A stretch of 64,000 bases of DNA from Caulobacter segnis (GCF_029543125.1 NZ_JARQWW010000008.1:22726-86725); one strand, 5' to 3'; shown: positions 8,855 to 20,792, numbered from the stretch's first letter. The notes: generated by a model not told the origin, from the letters alone. Made by a program: numbers and translations.

Positions 8855-9591
8855 CCCAGAAGGCGCTGATGGCGCGGCTGGACCGGCTGCTGTCCAACAT
8901 GGCCTACGGCTCGCGCCGCGAGGTGCAGGCCATGGTCGCCGCCGGTCAGGTGGTGCTGGACGGCAAGGCCCTGAAGGACGCGGGCCAGCGTGTCGCCGTC
9001 ACCGCCGACCTGCCCGCGCGCATGACCATCCGCGGCAAGCCCGTGGACCCGCCCGCCCCCCTGGCCCTGATGATGCACAAGCCGCTGGGCGTGGTGTGCT
9101 CGCACAAGGAGGACGGGACGCGGATCTATGACCTGCTGCCTCGCCGCTGGGCCCTGCGCGACCCGGCCATCTCCACCGTGGGCCGGCTGGACAAGGACAC
9201 CTCGGGCCTGATCCTGCTGACCGATGACGGGCCGCTGCTGCACCGGATCATCTCGCCCAAGCACCATGTGCCCAAGCGTTACCGCGTCACCCTCGACCGG
9301 CCGCTGAGCGGCGACGAGGGGGCGACCTTCGCCGCCGGGACCCTGATGCTGGAGAGCGAGGAGAAGCCCCTGCTCCCGGCCGAACTGGAGGCCCTGTCGC
9401 CCACCGAGGCGCTGCTGACCATCCACGAGGGCCGCTATCATCAGGTGCGCCGCATGTTCGCCGCCGTGGGCAACCACGTGACCGCCCTGCACCGCGACCA
9501 GATCGGCGCGCTGACTCTGCCGCAGGACCTGGAGCCCGGCCAGTGGCGCGTGCTGACGCCCGATGACGAGGCCGCGATCTTCGCCGCCTGA
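8851..9591 (+). CDS. rsuA: Ribosomal small subunit pseudouridine synthase, RsuA type
   Basis: 246 residues. An N-terminal S4 RNA-binding domain (LDRLLSNMAYGSRREV...VVLDGKAL) is followed by the RsuA/RluB catalytic domain, with catalytic Asp in GRLDKDTSGLILLT and the late motif GRYHQVRRMFAAVGN. Members convert 16S U516 or 23S uridines to pseudouridine; RsuA is the best guess from length. The start is GTG 8851, overlapping the rsmC stop. It reads on towards the helicase gene. Confidence 0.9.
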   Translation: MTQKALMARLDRLLSNMAYGSRREVQAMVAAGQVVLDGKALKDAGQRVAVTADLPARMTIRGKPVDPPAPLALMMHKPLGVVCSHKEDGTRIYDLLPRRWALRDPAISTVGRLDKDTSGLILLTDDGPLLHRIISPKHHVPKRYRVTLDRPLSGDEGATFAAGTLMLESEEKPLLPAELEALSPTEALLTIHEGRYHQVRRMFAAVGNHVTALHRDQIGALTLPQDLEPGQWRVLTPDDEAAIFAA

Positions 9592-9655
9592 GTCAATCTG
9601 GACTGACACAAAGGCTTCGCTTGCTTCGCCCTGCACGCCGCCCCACTTTCCGCCC

Positions 9656-12603
<2,948 letters not shown>

Positions 12604-12607
<4 letters not shown>

Positions 12608-12912
12608 GCGAGGACGCCGCCCGCATCGACGTGTGGCTGTGGCGGGCGCGGTTCTTCAAGACCCGCTCCATGGCCTCCAGGTTCGTGGATGAAGGGCGGG
12701 TGCGCCTGACGCGCGGCGGGGTGCAGACCCGGCTGGACAAACCGTCGCGGTCCCTGCGCCCGGGCGACGCGCTGCTGTTCGCCATCGGCGGCCGGCTGAT
12801 CAGCGTGCGGGTGGAAGGTTTGGGCGAACGGCGTGGTCCGGCCAGCGAGGCGCGCGCCCTTTACACCATGTTAGAGGAAAGCTCGCAGGACCAAGAGAAG
12901 CCGTCACATTGA
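12604..12912 (+). CDS. S4-domain RNA-binding protein (Hsp15-like)
   Basis: 102 residues, an S4 domain: ARIDVWLWRARFFKTRSMAS followed by GRVRLTRGG. This is the Hsp15/HslR layout; Hsp15 binds stalled 50S subunits carrying nascent chains. Here it overlaps the SUV3-like helicase gene by four bases, so the two are translationally coupled and likely act in one RNA-quality pathway. The C-terminus is short compared with E. coli Hsp15 (133 residues). Confidence 0.85.
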
Positions 12913-12970
12913 CAACCCGCGCCTCAAGGCCGATTAGGCCGCGCACACTGAGAAGGCCGCCTGCGTTCCG

Positions 12971-13312
12971 ATGACCTACATCGTCACCGACCCCTGCATC
13001 AAATGTAAGTTCATGGACTGCGTGGAGGTCTGCCCCGTCGACTGCTTCTACGAGGGTGAGAACACCCTGGTGATCAATCCCGACGAGTGCATCGACTGCG
13101 GCGTATGCGAGCCCGAGTGCCCGGTGGACGCCATCAAGCCGGACACCGAGGACGATCCGGACGGCAAGTGGCTGCGCATCAATTCCGAATACGCCAAGGT
13201 GTGGCCGAACATCACGGTCAAGGGCACGCCGCCCGCCGACCGCGAAGAGTTCGAGCGCGAGACGGGCAAGTTCGAGAAGTACTTCAGCGAAAAGCCGGGC
13301 ACCGGCTCGTAA
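12971..13312 (+). CDS. fdxA: 7Fe ferredoxin FdxA
   Basis: 113 residues beginning [20 protein letters not shown], with two cysteine sets: CxxCxxxxCxxxCP, then [12 protein letters not shown]. This is the pattern of FdxA-type [3Fe-4S][4Fe-4S] ferredoxins, followed by the usual acidic C-terminal half. It is a cytoplasmic electron carrier. It stands 58 bases after the S4 gene and upstream of carD, an order I recall as conserved in Caulobacterales. Confidence 0.95.
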   Translation: MTYIVTDPCIKCKFMDCVEVCPVDCFYEGENTLVINPDECIDCGVCEPECPVDAIKPDTEDDPDGKWLRINSEYAKVWPNITVKGTPPADREEFERETGKFEKYFSEKPGTGS

Positions 13313-13321
13313 CAATCGCGA

Positions 13322-13343
13322 GCGGCATTCAGGGCCGCCTTTT
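13322..13343 (+). terminator. Short hairpin terminator after fdxA
   Basis: gcggc (13322-13326) pairs with gccgc (13334-13338), then ctttt. The stem is short, so it is a moderate terminator at best. Confidence 0.5.
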
Positions 13344-13655
13344 GCCCTCAGCCTGTGACGCGCGCATGACCGTGCCGCCGCAAGCCTTTCATTGATCTGA
13401 ATTTTGTGTTATCGTCAAAACTGACGTGACGGCCACGCATGCGCGCGCCGCCGATGTCTTTGTCTAGAACAGCCGCTGCACAAATCGGCGCGCGCCATCG
13501 AAGGCGAAGAGTGTCTTAGAACTATTCCGACCGTATCGACCAGCCCCCGCGTCCTAGTTTTTCGCGGACGGGGAACGCTGTGTCTTTGGTCGGATGGTTC
13601 ATGTGCAGCGACGGCCCGACGCCCCCCGGCGGCGGGATGAGCAATGAGGACGAGC
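13344..13655 (+). promoter_or_regulatory. Long upstream region of carD
   Basis: About 310 bases with no convincing gene. A relatively AT-rich patch (gatctgaattttgtgttatcg, near 13395-13415) is the likely promoter area, and cgtcaaaactgacg nearby is a small 5-bp inverted repeat. A frame running from 13580 is a shadow of carD with no ribosome binding site of its own. The distance suggests a long 5' leader or more than one promoter for carD. Confidence 0.35.
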
Positions 13656-14159
13656 ATGAGCAAGAACGGTCTGGATTTCTCGGTTGGCGATCATGTCGTC
13701 TACCCGGCGCATGGCGTCGGTTCGGTGCAGGCGGTCGAGACCCAGGAAGTGGCCGGCATGTCGCTCGAGGTCTACGTGATCACTTTCGACCACGAGAAGA
13801 TGACCCTTCGCGTCCCGACCAAGAAGGCCAAGACGGCCGGCCTGCGTCCGCTGGCCGCCGGCGACACCGTCAGCCAGGCCCTGACCACCCTGAAGGGCCG
13901 CGCCCGCGTGAAGCGCACCATGTGGTCGCGTCGCGCCCAGGAATACGAAGCCAAGATCAACTCGGGCGACCTGATCTCGATCGCCGAGGTGGTCCGCGAC
14001 CTGCACCGCGCCGAGAACCAGCCGGAACAGTCCTATTCGGAGCGCCAGCTCTATGAATCGGCTCTGGACCGCATGGCTCGCGAAGTCGCGGCCATCGAGC
14101 GCATCGACCGCGAAGCCGCCATCGGCATCCTGACCAAGTCCCTGGCCAAGGCCGCCTAA
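13656..14159 (+). CDS. carD: CarD-family RNA polymerase regulator (CdnL-like)
   Basis: 167 residues. The N-terminal RNA-polymerase-interacting Tudor-like domain is recognised by DFSVGDHVVYPAHGVGSVQA, and the C-terminal helical domain contains the conserved basic/aromatic MWSRRAQEYEAKINSGD DNA-contact region. CarD/CdnL binds the beta subunit and stabilises open complexes at rRNA and growth genes; in Caulobacter CdnL is needed for normal growth. The start MSKNG at 13656 was chosen over 13644 because gagga lies 5-9 bases upstream. An intrinsic terminator follows. Confidence 0.92.
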   Translation: MSKNGLDFSVGDHVVYPAHGVGSVQAVETQEVAGMSLEVYVITFDHEKMTLRVPTKKAKTAGLRPLAAGDTVSQALTTLKGRARVKRTMWSRRAQEYEAKINSGDLISIAEVVRDLHRAENQPEQSYSERQLYESALDRMAREVAAIERIDREAAIGILTKSLAKAA

Positions 14160-14184
14160 GCCTACGCGTCTACAGACTATCGAA

Positions 14185-14218
14185 GCGCCCGCCCCGGATC
14201 TCCGCGGCGGGCGTTTTG
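14185..14218 (+). terminator. Intrinsic terminator of carD
   Basis: cgcccgcc (14186-14193) pairs with ggcgggcg (14206-14213), followed by tttt. It lies 26 bases after the carD stop. Confidence 0.8.
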
Positions 14219-14240
14219 CTGTTCAGCCGGCGGCCATTGC

Positions 14241-15398
14241 TTAGCCGGCGGCCAAGCCCGCCGACAGTGGCGCGTCGATCTTATAGACCAGCCCCTCCGG
14301 CGCGAAGCGCAGGGTGGCCTTGCCGCCCAGCCGCACGGACATGCCGCTTTCGATCAGGCGCGAGCCGAAGCCGCGTTCGGTCGGCATCTCCACCGGCGGG
14401 CCGTCGCTCTCCTGCCAGGTCAGGCGGAAGCGGCCGTCCTCGCCCACGTCCCAGGTCACCGACACCCGGCCGCCCGGCTGGCTGAGCGCCCCGTACTTGG
14501 CGGCATTCACCGCCAGTTCGTGGAAGGCCATATGCAGATCCACGGCGGTCTCCGGGCTCAGGCTCATGGCCGGCCCGAACAGGCTCATCCGGTCCCCGCC
14601 CTCACCGCTGAAGGGCGTCACGGCGGCCATGAGCACCTGCTCCATGGTCGCTCGTCCCCACCCGCCCTGGGTCAGAAGCTCGTGCGCCTGGGACAGGGCC
14701 ATCAGCCGCCGTTCGAACGCGTCCGCGAAGGCCTCGGCGCTGTCGGCGTGGCGCAGGGTCTGCCGGGTGATGGAATGCGCCGCCGCCAGGGTGTTCTTCA
14801 TGCGATGGTCGAGTTCGTGCAGCAGCAGCTCGCGGCGCTCCAGCGCCTCCTGCAGCGAGGCGCGCGCCCGCGCGCTCTCCAGGGCCGCCGCCGTCGCCCG
14901 GGCGATCACCTCCAGCCTGGCGACCTCAGCCGTCGTGGGCTGCCGCTCCTGCGCCCAGTAGGCCCCGATGGCCGCCAGGGGATCGGCCGGTCGGACCGGC
15001 GTCATGACCAAGCTTTTGACGAAGGTCGGCCGATAGGCGTCGTGCGGGATGCGGTCGTCGGCGTAGATGTCCGGGATCACAGCGGTCTTGCGGTTCAGCA
15101 TCGCCCAGCCGGAGATGCAGGCCTCCATGGGGAACCGCCGCCCCTTCCAAAGGGGGCCGATGGCATCCTCGTCCAGATACCAGCACTGCTCCTCGTCGCG
15201 CAGGACGAAGGCCACCCCGTCCGCGCCGGAGATCCGCCGCGCCGCCGAGCGCACGACCAGGGCGATGTCCGCCACGGTTCCAGCGGAGGCCAAGGCCTCG
15301 ATGGTCTCGATCAGGGTCAGCAGGGCGCCGTCAAGCGGTTCGCCCGCCTCCGCCAAGTCAATAGCCGTATCAGCATTCTGATTCATCTCGGCGCGCAT
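14241..15398 (-). CDS. HWE-family sensor histidine kinase with GAF domain
   Basis: About 385 residues with no membrane segment. A GAF-like sensor region (residues about 25-175) precedes a kinase core with the HWE signatures: HELDHRMKNTLAA (phospho-acceptor His), FHELAVNAAKYGAL and the WQESDGPP motif that names the family. HWE kinases in alphaproteobacteria often serve light, redox or general stress signalling. No response regulator is adjacent, so the partner is unknown. ATG 15398 and 15386 are both possible starts; neither has a strong ribosome binding site. It is convergent with carD. Confidence 0.85.
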   Translation of the reverse strand: MRAEMNQNADTAIDLAEAGEPLDGALLTLIETIEALASAGTVADIALVVRSAARRISGADGVAFVLRDEEQCWYLDEDAIGPLWKGRRFPMEACISGWAMLNRKTAVIPDIYADDRIPHDAYRPTFVKSLVMTPVRPADPLAAIGAYWAQERQPTTAEVARLEVIARATAAALESARARASLQEALERRELLLHELDHRMKNTLAAAHSITRQTLRHADSAEAFADAFERRLMALSQAHELLTQGGWGRATMEQVLMAAVTPFSGEGGDRMSLFGPAMSLSPETAVDLHMAFHELAVNAAKYGALSQPGGRVSVTWDVGEDGRFRLTWQESDGPPVEMPTERGFGSRLIESGMSVRLGGKATLRFAPEGLVYKIDAPLSAGLAAG

Positions 15399-15492
15399 GT
15401 CTCTGCATTTGCGAAAGACATGCAAGCGCTCGTTTAGGCGGTAAGGTTAAGCTCGCTCCCGCTCGCACGACTTGAGCAACAAGACCCACAAC

Positions 15493-16809
15493 CTATGCAT
15501 CATCGCCCGGCAGCGGGGTCTCCTTGGCCGCCGCCGTCTCCGCACCCTTCGGCCCCGTGGCCAGCTCTTGCCGCAGCCGGTCCATATCCAGCTCGTTCTC
15601 CCAGCGCGCCACGACCAGGGTCGCCACGCCATTGCCCACCAGATTGGTCAGGGCGCGGCACTCGCTCATGAACCGATCCACGCCCACCAGCACCGCCAGG
15701 GCGGCGATGGGGATGTCCGGCACCACGGCCAGGGTCGCGGCCAGGGTGATGAACCCGGCCCCGGTCACGCCGCTGGCGCCCTTGGAGGTCAGCATGGCCA
15801 CGCCCAGGATCGTGCCCATCTGCCAGATAGACAGGTCGGTGTTGGTCGCCTGGGCCAGGAACAGGGTGGCCAGGGTCATGTAGATGTTGGTGCCGTCCAG
15901 GTTGAAGCTGTAGCCCGTAGGGATCACCAGCCCGACCACCGGCCGCGACGCGCCCAGGCGCTGCAGCTTCTCCATCATCTGGGGCAGCACCGACTCCGAA
16001 GAACTGGTGCCCAGGACGATCAGCAGCTCCTCGCGGATGTAGGCGATGAACTTCAGGATCGAGAACCCGGCCACCCTGGCGATCAGGCCCAGCACCACCA
16101 GCACGAAGATCAGCGCCGTCAGATAGAAGGTCGCCACCAGCGCGCCGAGCTGCAGCAGCGACGTCAGCCCGTACTTGCCGATGGTGAAGCCCATGGCCCC
16201 AAACGCGCCCAAGGGCGCCAGCCGCACCACGATGTGGATGATCGAGAAGAACACCCGCGACACGTGCTCCAGCGCGCCCGCCGCCTTCTCGCCGAACTCG
16301 CCCAGCCGGGCGCAGGCGAATCCGGTCAGGATCGCCACCAACAGCACCTGCAGCAGGTTCCCCTCGGCGAAGGCGCCGAAGAAGGTCTCCGGGATCAGGT
16401 GCAGGATGTAGTCGACCAGACCCTCGCCATGCTTGGCCTTCTCGGCGTAGCCGGCGGCCACGGACGGGTCGATGGCGGCGGGGTCGATGTTGAAGCCGCG
16501 CCCCGGCTGCACCAGCTCGCCGACCACCAGGCCGACCAGCAGGGCCAGGGTCGAGACCACCTCGAAATAGATCAGCGCCTTGCCGCCCACCCGGCCGAAC
16601 TTCTTCATGTCGCTCATGTGGGCGATGCCGCCCGCCACGGTGCAGAAGATCACCGGCGCCACGACCATCTTGATCAGCTTGATGAAGCCGTCGCCCAGGG
16701 GCTTCAGCGCCACCCCGACGTCAGGCCAGACCGCCCCGATGGTCACGCCCAGCGCGATGCCGATCAGCACCTGGACATAGAGGGTCTTGAGCGGACGCAG
16801 CAGATTCAT
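15493..16809 (-). CDS. dctA: C4-dicarboxylate:cation symporter DctA
   Basis: 438 residues from [20 protein letters not shown]. It has the glutamate transporter (DAACS) fold: many hydrophobic helices, the Ser-rich re-entrant loop [10 protein letters not shown] and the substrate/cation motif [12 protein letters not shown]. DctA takes up succinate, fumarate and malate with protons across the inner membrane. The start was placed at 16809, with the upstream in-frame codons discarded. No DctB/DctD regulators are beside it; the HWE kinase lies downstream on the same strand, about 95 bases away. Confidence 0.93.
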   Translation of the reverse strand: MNLLRPLKTLYVQVLIGIALGVTIGAVWPDVGVALKPLGDGFIKLIKMVVAPVIFCTVAGGIAHMSDMKKFGRVGGKALIYFEVVSTLALLVGLVVGELVQPGRGFNIDPAAIDPSVAAGYAEKAKHGEGLVDYILHLIPETFFGAFAEGNLLQVLLVAILTGFACARLGEFGEKAAGALEHVSRVFFSIIHIVVRLAPLGAFGAMGFTIGKYGLTSLLQLGALVATFYLTALIFVLVVLGLIARVAGFSILKFIAYIREELLIVLGTSSSESVLPQMMEKLQRLGASRPVVGLVIPTGYSFNLDGTNIYMTLATLFLAQATNTDLSIWQMGTILGVAMLTSKGASGVTGAGFITLAATLAVVPDIPIAALAVLVGVDRFMSECRALTNLVGNGVATLVVARWENELDMDRLRQELATGPKGAETAAAKETPLPGDDA

Positions 16810-16870
16810 GACGCTTCCTGACGTGCGGGCTTCGCAAGCCCCCCGCACATGCGCTATCACGCCCCGCGTC

Positions 16871-16947
16871 GGCCCGGTAGCTCAGCCGGATAGAGCAGAG
16901 CTTTCCTAAAGCTAAGGTCGGGGGTTCGAGTCCCTCCCGGGTCGCCA
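16871..16947 (+). tRNA. tRNA-Arg (anticodon CCT)
   Basis: A 77-base cloverleaf with encoded CCA. The acceptor stem is ggcccgg/ccgggtc with one G-T pair, the D-arm is gctc...gagc, and the T-arm is ggggg-ttcgagt-ccctc. The anticodon loop ttcctaa places CCT at positions 34-36, reading AGG. One mismatched pair (G27-A43) tops the anticodon stem. It diverges from dctA. Confidence 0.93.
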
Positions 16948-17089
16948 CCCTGTCTATTTTGTGTGTATGTCGGCGCCCGCTGGATTTCTGCGGGCCAGCC
17001 TCAAGTTGGCGCGACACAAGTCCAACGGCACATCCAGACAGGCCGCACGCTTAGCGAGTCTGGAGCCTGGCTCAGATCGCGGCATTACT

Positions 17090-17764
17090 TCAATTTCTGG
17101 CGACGGCCTGCGCCTTCTGGAAGCTTTCCATGACCGCGGCGTAGTTGGGCGCGACAAGGCCGTAGAGCTTGGCGAGCTCCGCCGCCTCGGGACGCGCCCA
17201 GGTGCGGTGAAGTTCGCTGAGCAGCGCGTTGGTGGAGGTCGGCTTGACCCCGCCTGGAACAAAGCGGGCGAGGCTCGTGCGTGACGCCATTTCGCTGGGA
17301 TCGCCCGACGCGTCGATGACCGCGTAGACATCGTAGCCGGCGACCACGGCGTCCAAGGCTGGGAACATCACGCAGACGCTTGTCCAGACCCCGGCCATGA
17401 TCAGCGTCTTTCGGTCCGTCGAGCGGACCTGGGCGACGAAGTCGTCATTGTCCCAGGCGTTCACCTCGCCCTTGCGCGGCACATAGACTGCATGCGGCGC
17501 ATGTTCATGGATCTCCGACATCAGCGGACCATTCGAGCCGCCCGGTTCCGACGCCGTGGTGATCACCGGGATGTTCAGCAGGGAAGCCAGCTTGGCGATC
17601 ATCTCGACGTTGCGGCGCAGGTCCGCGACCGGGATGTCCTTCACCGTCTGGAACAGGCCCGACTGGTGATCCAGCAGCAGGATCAGGGCGTCGGAGGGAT
17701 CGATCAGCGCTTGTCCGCCGCCCGAGGGCAGGACGCTGGACTTCGATCGGATGGAACTGGTCAT
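17090..17764 (-). CDS. Isochorismatase-family cysteine hydrolase (YcaC-like)
   Basis: 224 residues with the Asp-Lys-Cys triad of the family: LLLDHQSGLF, VPRKGEVNAW and GVWTSVCV. The closest fold relatives are YcaC-type hydrolases of unknown substrate. It starts at ATG 17764 (MTSSIRSK). A truncated alpha/beta hydrolase fragment lies just upstream on the same strand, suggesting that a two-gene operon lost its first member. The 140 bases between its stop and the tRNA hold nothing I recognise. Confidence 0.85.
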   Translation of the reverse strand: MTSSIRSKSSVLPSGGGQALIDPSDALILLLDHQSGLFQTVKDIPVADLRRNVEMIAKLASLLNIPVITTASEPGGSNGPLMSEIHEHAPHAVYVPRKGEVNAWDNDDFVAQVRSTDRKTLIMAGVWTSVCVMFPALDAVVAGYDVYAVIDASGDPSEMASRTSLARFVPGGVKPTSTNALLSELHRTWARPEAAELAKLYGLVAPNYAAVMESFQKAQAVARN

Positions 17765-17809
17765 GAGCTTCGTCTCGATTGGCTGGGATGAGCAGGATCG
17801 CGATGAAAG

Positions 17810-17935
17810 TCAGCTGAACTGGCCAGCAGCGGTCTTGAAGATTCCCGCGACCTCCGAAGCGCGGGAGATCATCATCGCGTGGCTGCGTTGGACCTCCGTA
17901 TCGCAGCCCGTCGACCGGCTACGCCCCGGCGGCCT
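17810..17935 (-). pseudogene. C-terminal remnant of an alpha/beta hydrolase
   Basis: Forty-one codons in frame with, and immediately after, the stop of the TSUP gene. They end TEVQRSHAMMISRASEVAG, then IFKTAA, then TGA. The SHAMMIS...EVA pattern looks like the catalytic-His end of alpha/beta hydrolases (typically SHAVMVSQPKEVA). No start codon or N-terminal part is present. The fragment ends 45 bases before the isochorismatase-like gene. The assignment rests on pattern memory. Confidence 0.4.
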
Positions 17936-18727
17936 CTAGCGAAGCGCGCTCTCCACCAACATCCGCAACGGATTGGCCGGGTCGGCCAGAAGCTTCACCA
18001 CCATGCCCAGGCAGATCACCACCAGCAGCGGGCGGATCAGGCGCGGGCCGAAGCGCATGGCGGCGTGCGAGCCGGCGCGGCCGCCGATGAACTGCCCGAC
18101 GGCCATCAGCCCGCCCAGCAGCCAAAGCACGTGACCGCCGGCCGCCAGCACCACCACCGAGACCACATTGCTCATCAGGTTGAGGGCCTTGGTGTTCGCA
18201 GTCGCCCGGGTCAGGCCCATGCCCATCAACGACACCAGACTGAGGGCGAAGAACGAGCCCGTGCCCGGGCCGAAGAAACCGTCATAGAAGCCGATGCCGC
18301 AGGCCACGAAGGCGTAGGCCAAGGGCGTGAGGCGGGCATGAGCGTCCTCGTCGCTGGCGCGGGGGCCGAACAGGAAATAGAGCGCGATGCCCACCAGCAG
18401 AACGGGCAGCAGCACCATCAGCCAGCGTGCGTCCACCAGGGTGATGGCGTAGGCGCCGAGCGCCGCCCCCACCAGGGTCAGGACCAACGGCCACTTCAGG
18501 ACCGCAAAACTGATCTTGCCGGCCCGCCAGAAGCTCCAGGTCGCCGAGGCCGTGCCGACGCTGCCCTGGACCTTGTTGGTGGCGATGGCAGCCACCGGGC
18601 TGACGCCCGCCGCCAGCAAGGCCGGCACGGTGATCAGGCCGCCGCCCCCGGCGATGGCGTCCACGAAACCCGCCGCCGTCGCCGCCAGGCACAGCAGCGC
18701 GATCACCTCCGGCGCCATGTCGATCAT
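17936..18727 (-). CDS. TSUP-family exporter (TauE/SafE)
   Basis: 263 residues and about eight hydrophobic segments. It contains the family landmarks GFVDAIAGGGGLITVPALLA in the first helix pair and GFYDGFFGPGTGSFFALSLV in the second half, the twin repeats of TSUP proteins. These carry sulfite, organosulfonates or related anions across the inner membrane; the substrate cannot be read from sequence. The start is ATG 18727 (GTG 18730 is adjacent). It follows the HxlR regulator on the same strand, 60 bases downstream. Confidence 0.88.
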   Translation of the reverse strand: MIDMAPEVIALLCLAATAAGFVDAIAGGGGLITVPALLAAGVSPVAAIATNKVQGSVGTASATWSFWRAGKISFAVLKWPLVLTLVGAALGAYAITLVDARWLMVLLPVLLVGIALYFLFGPRASDEDAHARLTPLAYAFVACGIGFYDGFFGPGTGSFFALSLVSLMGMGLTRATANTKALNLMSNVVSVVVLAAGGHVLWLLGGLMAVGQFIGGRAGSHAAMRFGPRLIRPLLVVICLGMVVKLLADPANPLRMLVESALR

Positions 18728-18787
18728 CACTCGCCCCCTTGATCCCAGGCCGATCTAGCACCGGTGCCCCGAGGGAGCCATGAGCGA

Positions 18788-19486
18788 TCAGCAGGCGACC
18801 CGTTCGACCTTGGCGAAGGGGCTGAGGCCCAGCCAGGCCTGCATGGCCGAGGCCAGGGCGGGCTCGCCGGTCAGGTGCAGCCGGTCCGATCTGACCGCGG
18901 CCTGAACCGTGTCATGCCCCATCCAGATGGCCGTCATGGTCCGCAGATCGGTGGAGACGTAGAGATCGACGTCGAAGCCGGGATCGACCGAGCACAGATC
19001 GACGTCGCCGTCTGGATCCACATCAAGCCACCAGCAACGCTCGCTGGCCGGACGCTCGGGATAGAGAAACTGTATCAGGCTGCGTCTACGCGGCATGGGC
19101 GTGGTGTTCAGCTGCCGGCGCATGTCCCACATGAGGAGTTGGGCATCGAGATGCTCCAGCGAGACATCGGCGTCTATCCTTCGCTGCCCCCAAACCCCGA
19201 ACGCCTCGACAATGGGGCCGAGCTCGCGGCCCGCTTCGGTAAGGCGATACTCCACCACCGACAGGTCCGAGCGCGAGGAGGTCCTGGTCAGGATCCCCGC
19301 CGCCTCCAGATCCTTCAGCCGTTGCGACAGCAGGGCTGGCGACATGCGCGGCACACCCCGGCGCAGATCATTGAAGCGGGTCGAGCCGGCCACCAGCTCG
19401 CGCAACAGGACGATCGTCCACCGCGAACACAAGACCTCGGCCGCCATCGCGACCGGGCAAAACTGACGATAGGACCCCTGAGCCAT
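18788..19486 (-). CDS. HxlR-type winged-helix regulator
   Basis: 232 residues. The N-terminal HxlR domain reads CPVAMAAEVLCSRWTIVLLR with RMSPALLSQRLKDLEAAG; HxlR proteins respond to aldehydes, quinones or redox signals, often through the Cys seen here (Cys 10 and Cys 19). The extra C-terminal domain (about residues 120-232) resembles the SCP2-like extension found in a subset of HxlR regulators. It diverges from the acyl-CoA dehydrogenase, and a two-copy 11-bp repeat lies in the gap. It likely controls both sides. Confidence 0.88.
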   Translation of the reverse strand: MAQGSYRQFCPVAMAAEVLCSRWTIVLLRELVAGSTRFNDLRRGVPRMSPALLSQRLKDLEAAGILTRTSSRSDLSVVEYRLTEAGRELGPIVEAFGVWGQRRIDADVSLEHLDAQLLMWDMRRQLNTTPMPRRRSLIQFLYPERPASERCWWLDVDPDGDVDLCSVDPGFDVDLYVSTDLRTMTAIWMGHDTVQAAVRSDRLHLTGEPALASAMQAWLGLSPFAKVERVAC

Positions 19487-19536
19487 CCATCCTCTCCTCG
19501 AAGTGGCGGCAAGCTAGACTCGCGTAACGACGGTTT

Positions 19537-19578
19537 CCAGTTCAGTTTCTGTAGCGACAGATTCAGTTCCTGAACTGG
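19537..19578. promoter_or_regulatory. Candidate HxlR operator: paired 11-bp repeats
   Basis: ttcagtttctg (19541-19551) and ttcagttcctg (19562-19572) are direct copies spaced 21 bp apart, two helical turns. The second is part of the inverted repeat cagttcctgaactg. The site lies in the gap between divergent hxlR (start 19486) and the acyl-CoA dehydrogenase (start 19641). Confidence 0.5.
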
Positions 19579-19640
19579 ATCAACGCAGCACGGAACGACA
19601 ATTGTCCGCCCCCACGAGACCCGATGGGAAAGGACGCCCG

Positions 19641-20780
19641 ATGGCGCAGGCATTGAGAATGAAATCTGGAACGATCGACTGGCTGACCCGCGCCGAAGCG
19701 GCGACGGTCGGCCTCGCGGCATCGGCGGCGCGGCACGACGCCCACGACAGCTTCGTGGCCGACAGCTTCGATCTGTTGAAACGCGAAGGCTTCCTCAAGG
19801 CGCATGTGCCGGCGGAGTTCGGCGGCGGAGACGCCTCCTACGCCGAACTGTGCGGCATGGTCCGCCGTCTGGCCGCGGGCTGCGGCTCCACCGCCCTCGC
19901 CTACGCCATGCACTCGCACCTGGTGGCCGTCGCCCTGTGGCGCTGGAAGAACCAGGGCGCGCCCACCGACGGCCTGCTGAAACGCGTGGCCGCCGAAGAC
20001 CTGGTGCTGATCAGCAGCGGCGGCTCGGACTGGCTGAAAAGCGCCGGTGAGGCCGTGAAGGTCGAGGGCGGTTTCCGGATCACGGCCCGCAAGGCCTTCT
20101 CCAGCGGCGCGCCGGCCGGTGATCTGCTGATGACCAGCGCGGTCCATGAGGACCCGGCCGAAGGGCCGACCGTCCTGCACTTCGCCGTGCCGTTCAAGGC
20201 CGAGGGGGTGCGCATTCTCGACACCTGGCGGGTGATGGGCATGCGCGGCACGGGCTCGCACGATGTGGAGCTGAACAGTGTGTTCGTTCCCGACGCGGCC
20301 ATCTCCGGCCGCCGGCCGCAGGGCAAGTGGCACCCGCTGTTCCACGCCATCTCCATGCTGGCCTTCCCGATCATCTATTCGGCCTATCTCGGCGTGGCGG
20401 AGGGCGCCCGGGACCGGGCGCTCGCATTCGCGCGTCGCAAGGGCGGGGATGAAGGACTGCTGCAGGTGGTCGGCGAGATGGAGAACGCCTTCGCCATGGC
20501 GCGGATGAGCGTGGACGACATGATCCGCAACGCAGAGACAGGCACGCCGGGGCCGGACGCCACCAACCGCGCCATGAGCGGCCGGACCCTGGCGGGTCAG
20601 GCGTGCATCCGCACGGTCGAGAAGGCCATGGAGGCCGCCGGCGGTCCCGCCTTCTACCGCGAGCTCGGGCTGGAGCGCGCCTTCCGTGACGTGCAGGCCG
20701 CGCGCTTCCACCCGCTGCAGGAGAAACCGCAGCTGCGGTACAGCGCCCGCCTGGCGCTGGGCCTGGATATCGACGGCTGA
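19641..20780 (+). CDS. Acyl-CoA dehydrogenase family protein
   Basis: 379 residues from ATG 19641, which has aaagga at a 6-base spacing; the frame also extends upstream to a TTG without a ribosome binding site. It has the three-part acyl-CoA dehydrogenase fold: an N-terminal helical domain (LLKREGFLKAHVPAEFGGG), a middle beta domain (TWRVMGMRGTGSHDVELNSV) and a C-terminal helical domain. The family includes flavin monooxygenases such as DszC-like enzymes, and a substrate cannot be assigned. Divergent from hxlR with a shared operator, it is probably induced by the HxlR ligand. Confidence 0.85.
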   Translation: MAQALRMKSGTIDWLTRAEAATVGLAASAARHDAHDSFVADSFDLLKREGFLKAHVPAEFGGGDASYAELCGMVRRLAAGCGSTALAYAMHSHLVAVALWRWKNQGAPTDGLLKRVAAEDLVLISSGGSDWLKSAGEAVKVEGGFRITARKAFSSGAPAGDLLMTSAVHEDPAEGPTVLHFAVPFKAEGVRILDTWRVMGMRGTGSHDVELNSVFVPDAAISGRRPQGKWHPLFHAISMLAFPIIYSAYLGVAEGARDRALAFARRKGGDEGLLQVVGEMENAFAMARMSVDDMIRNAETGTPGPDATNRAMSGRTLAGQACIRTVEKAMEAAGGPAFYRELGLERAFRDVQAARFHPLQEKPQLRYSARLALGLDIDG

Positions 20781-20792
20781 TCCACGACTTTT

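Noticed and set aside
13580..14056. Alternative frame overlapping carD
   Set aside because: Its translation is Arg/Pro/Gly-rich noise in a different frame from carD, and carD has a clear start and domains.
16930..17000. attL/attR pair for an island at tRNA-Arg
   Set aside because: I could not find a second copy of the tRNA 3' end elsewhere in the window, nor an integrase gene.
16961..17284. Possible gene between tRNA-Arg and the isochorismatase-like gene
   Set aside because: The readable frames mostly overlap the real gene on the other strand, and the unique 140 bases show no domain or ribosome binding site.
17751..17939. Plus-strand 62-codon frame at 17751
   Set aside because: It has no ribosome binding site or family look, and the minus-strand hydrolase tail explains this DNA better.
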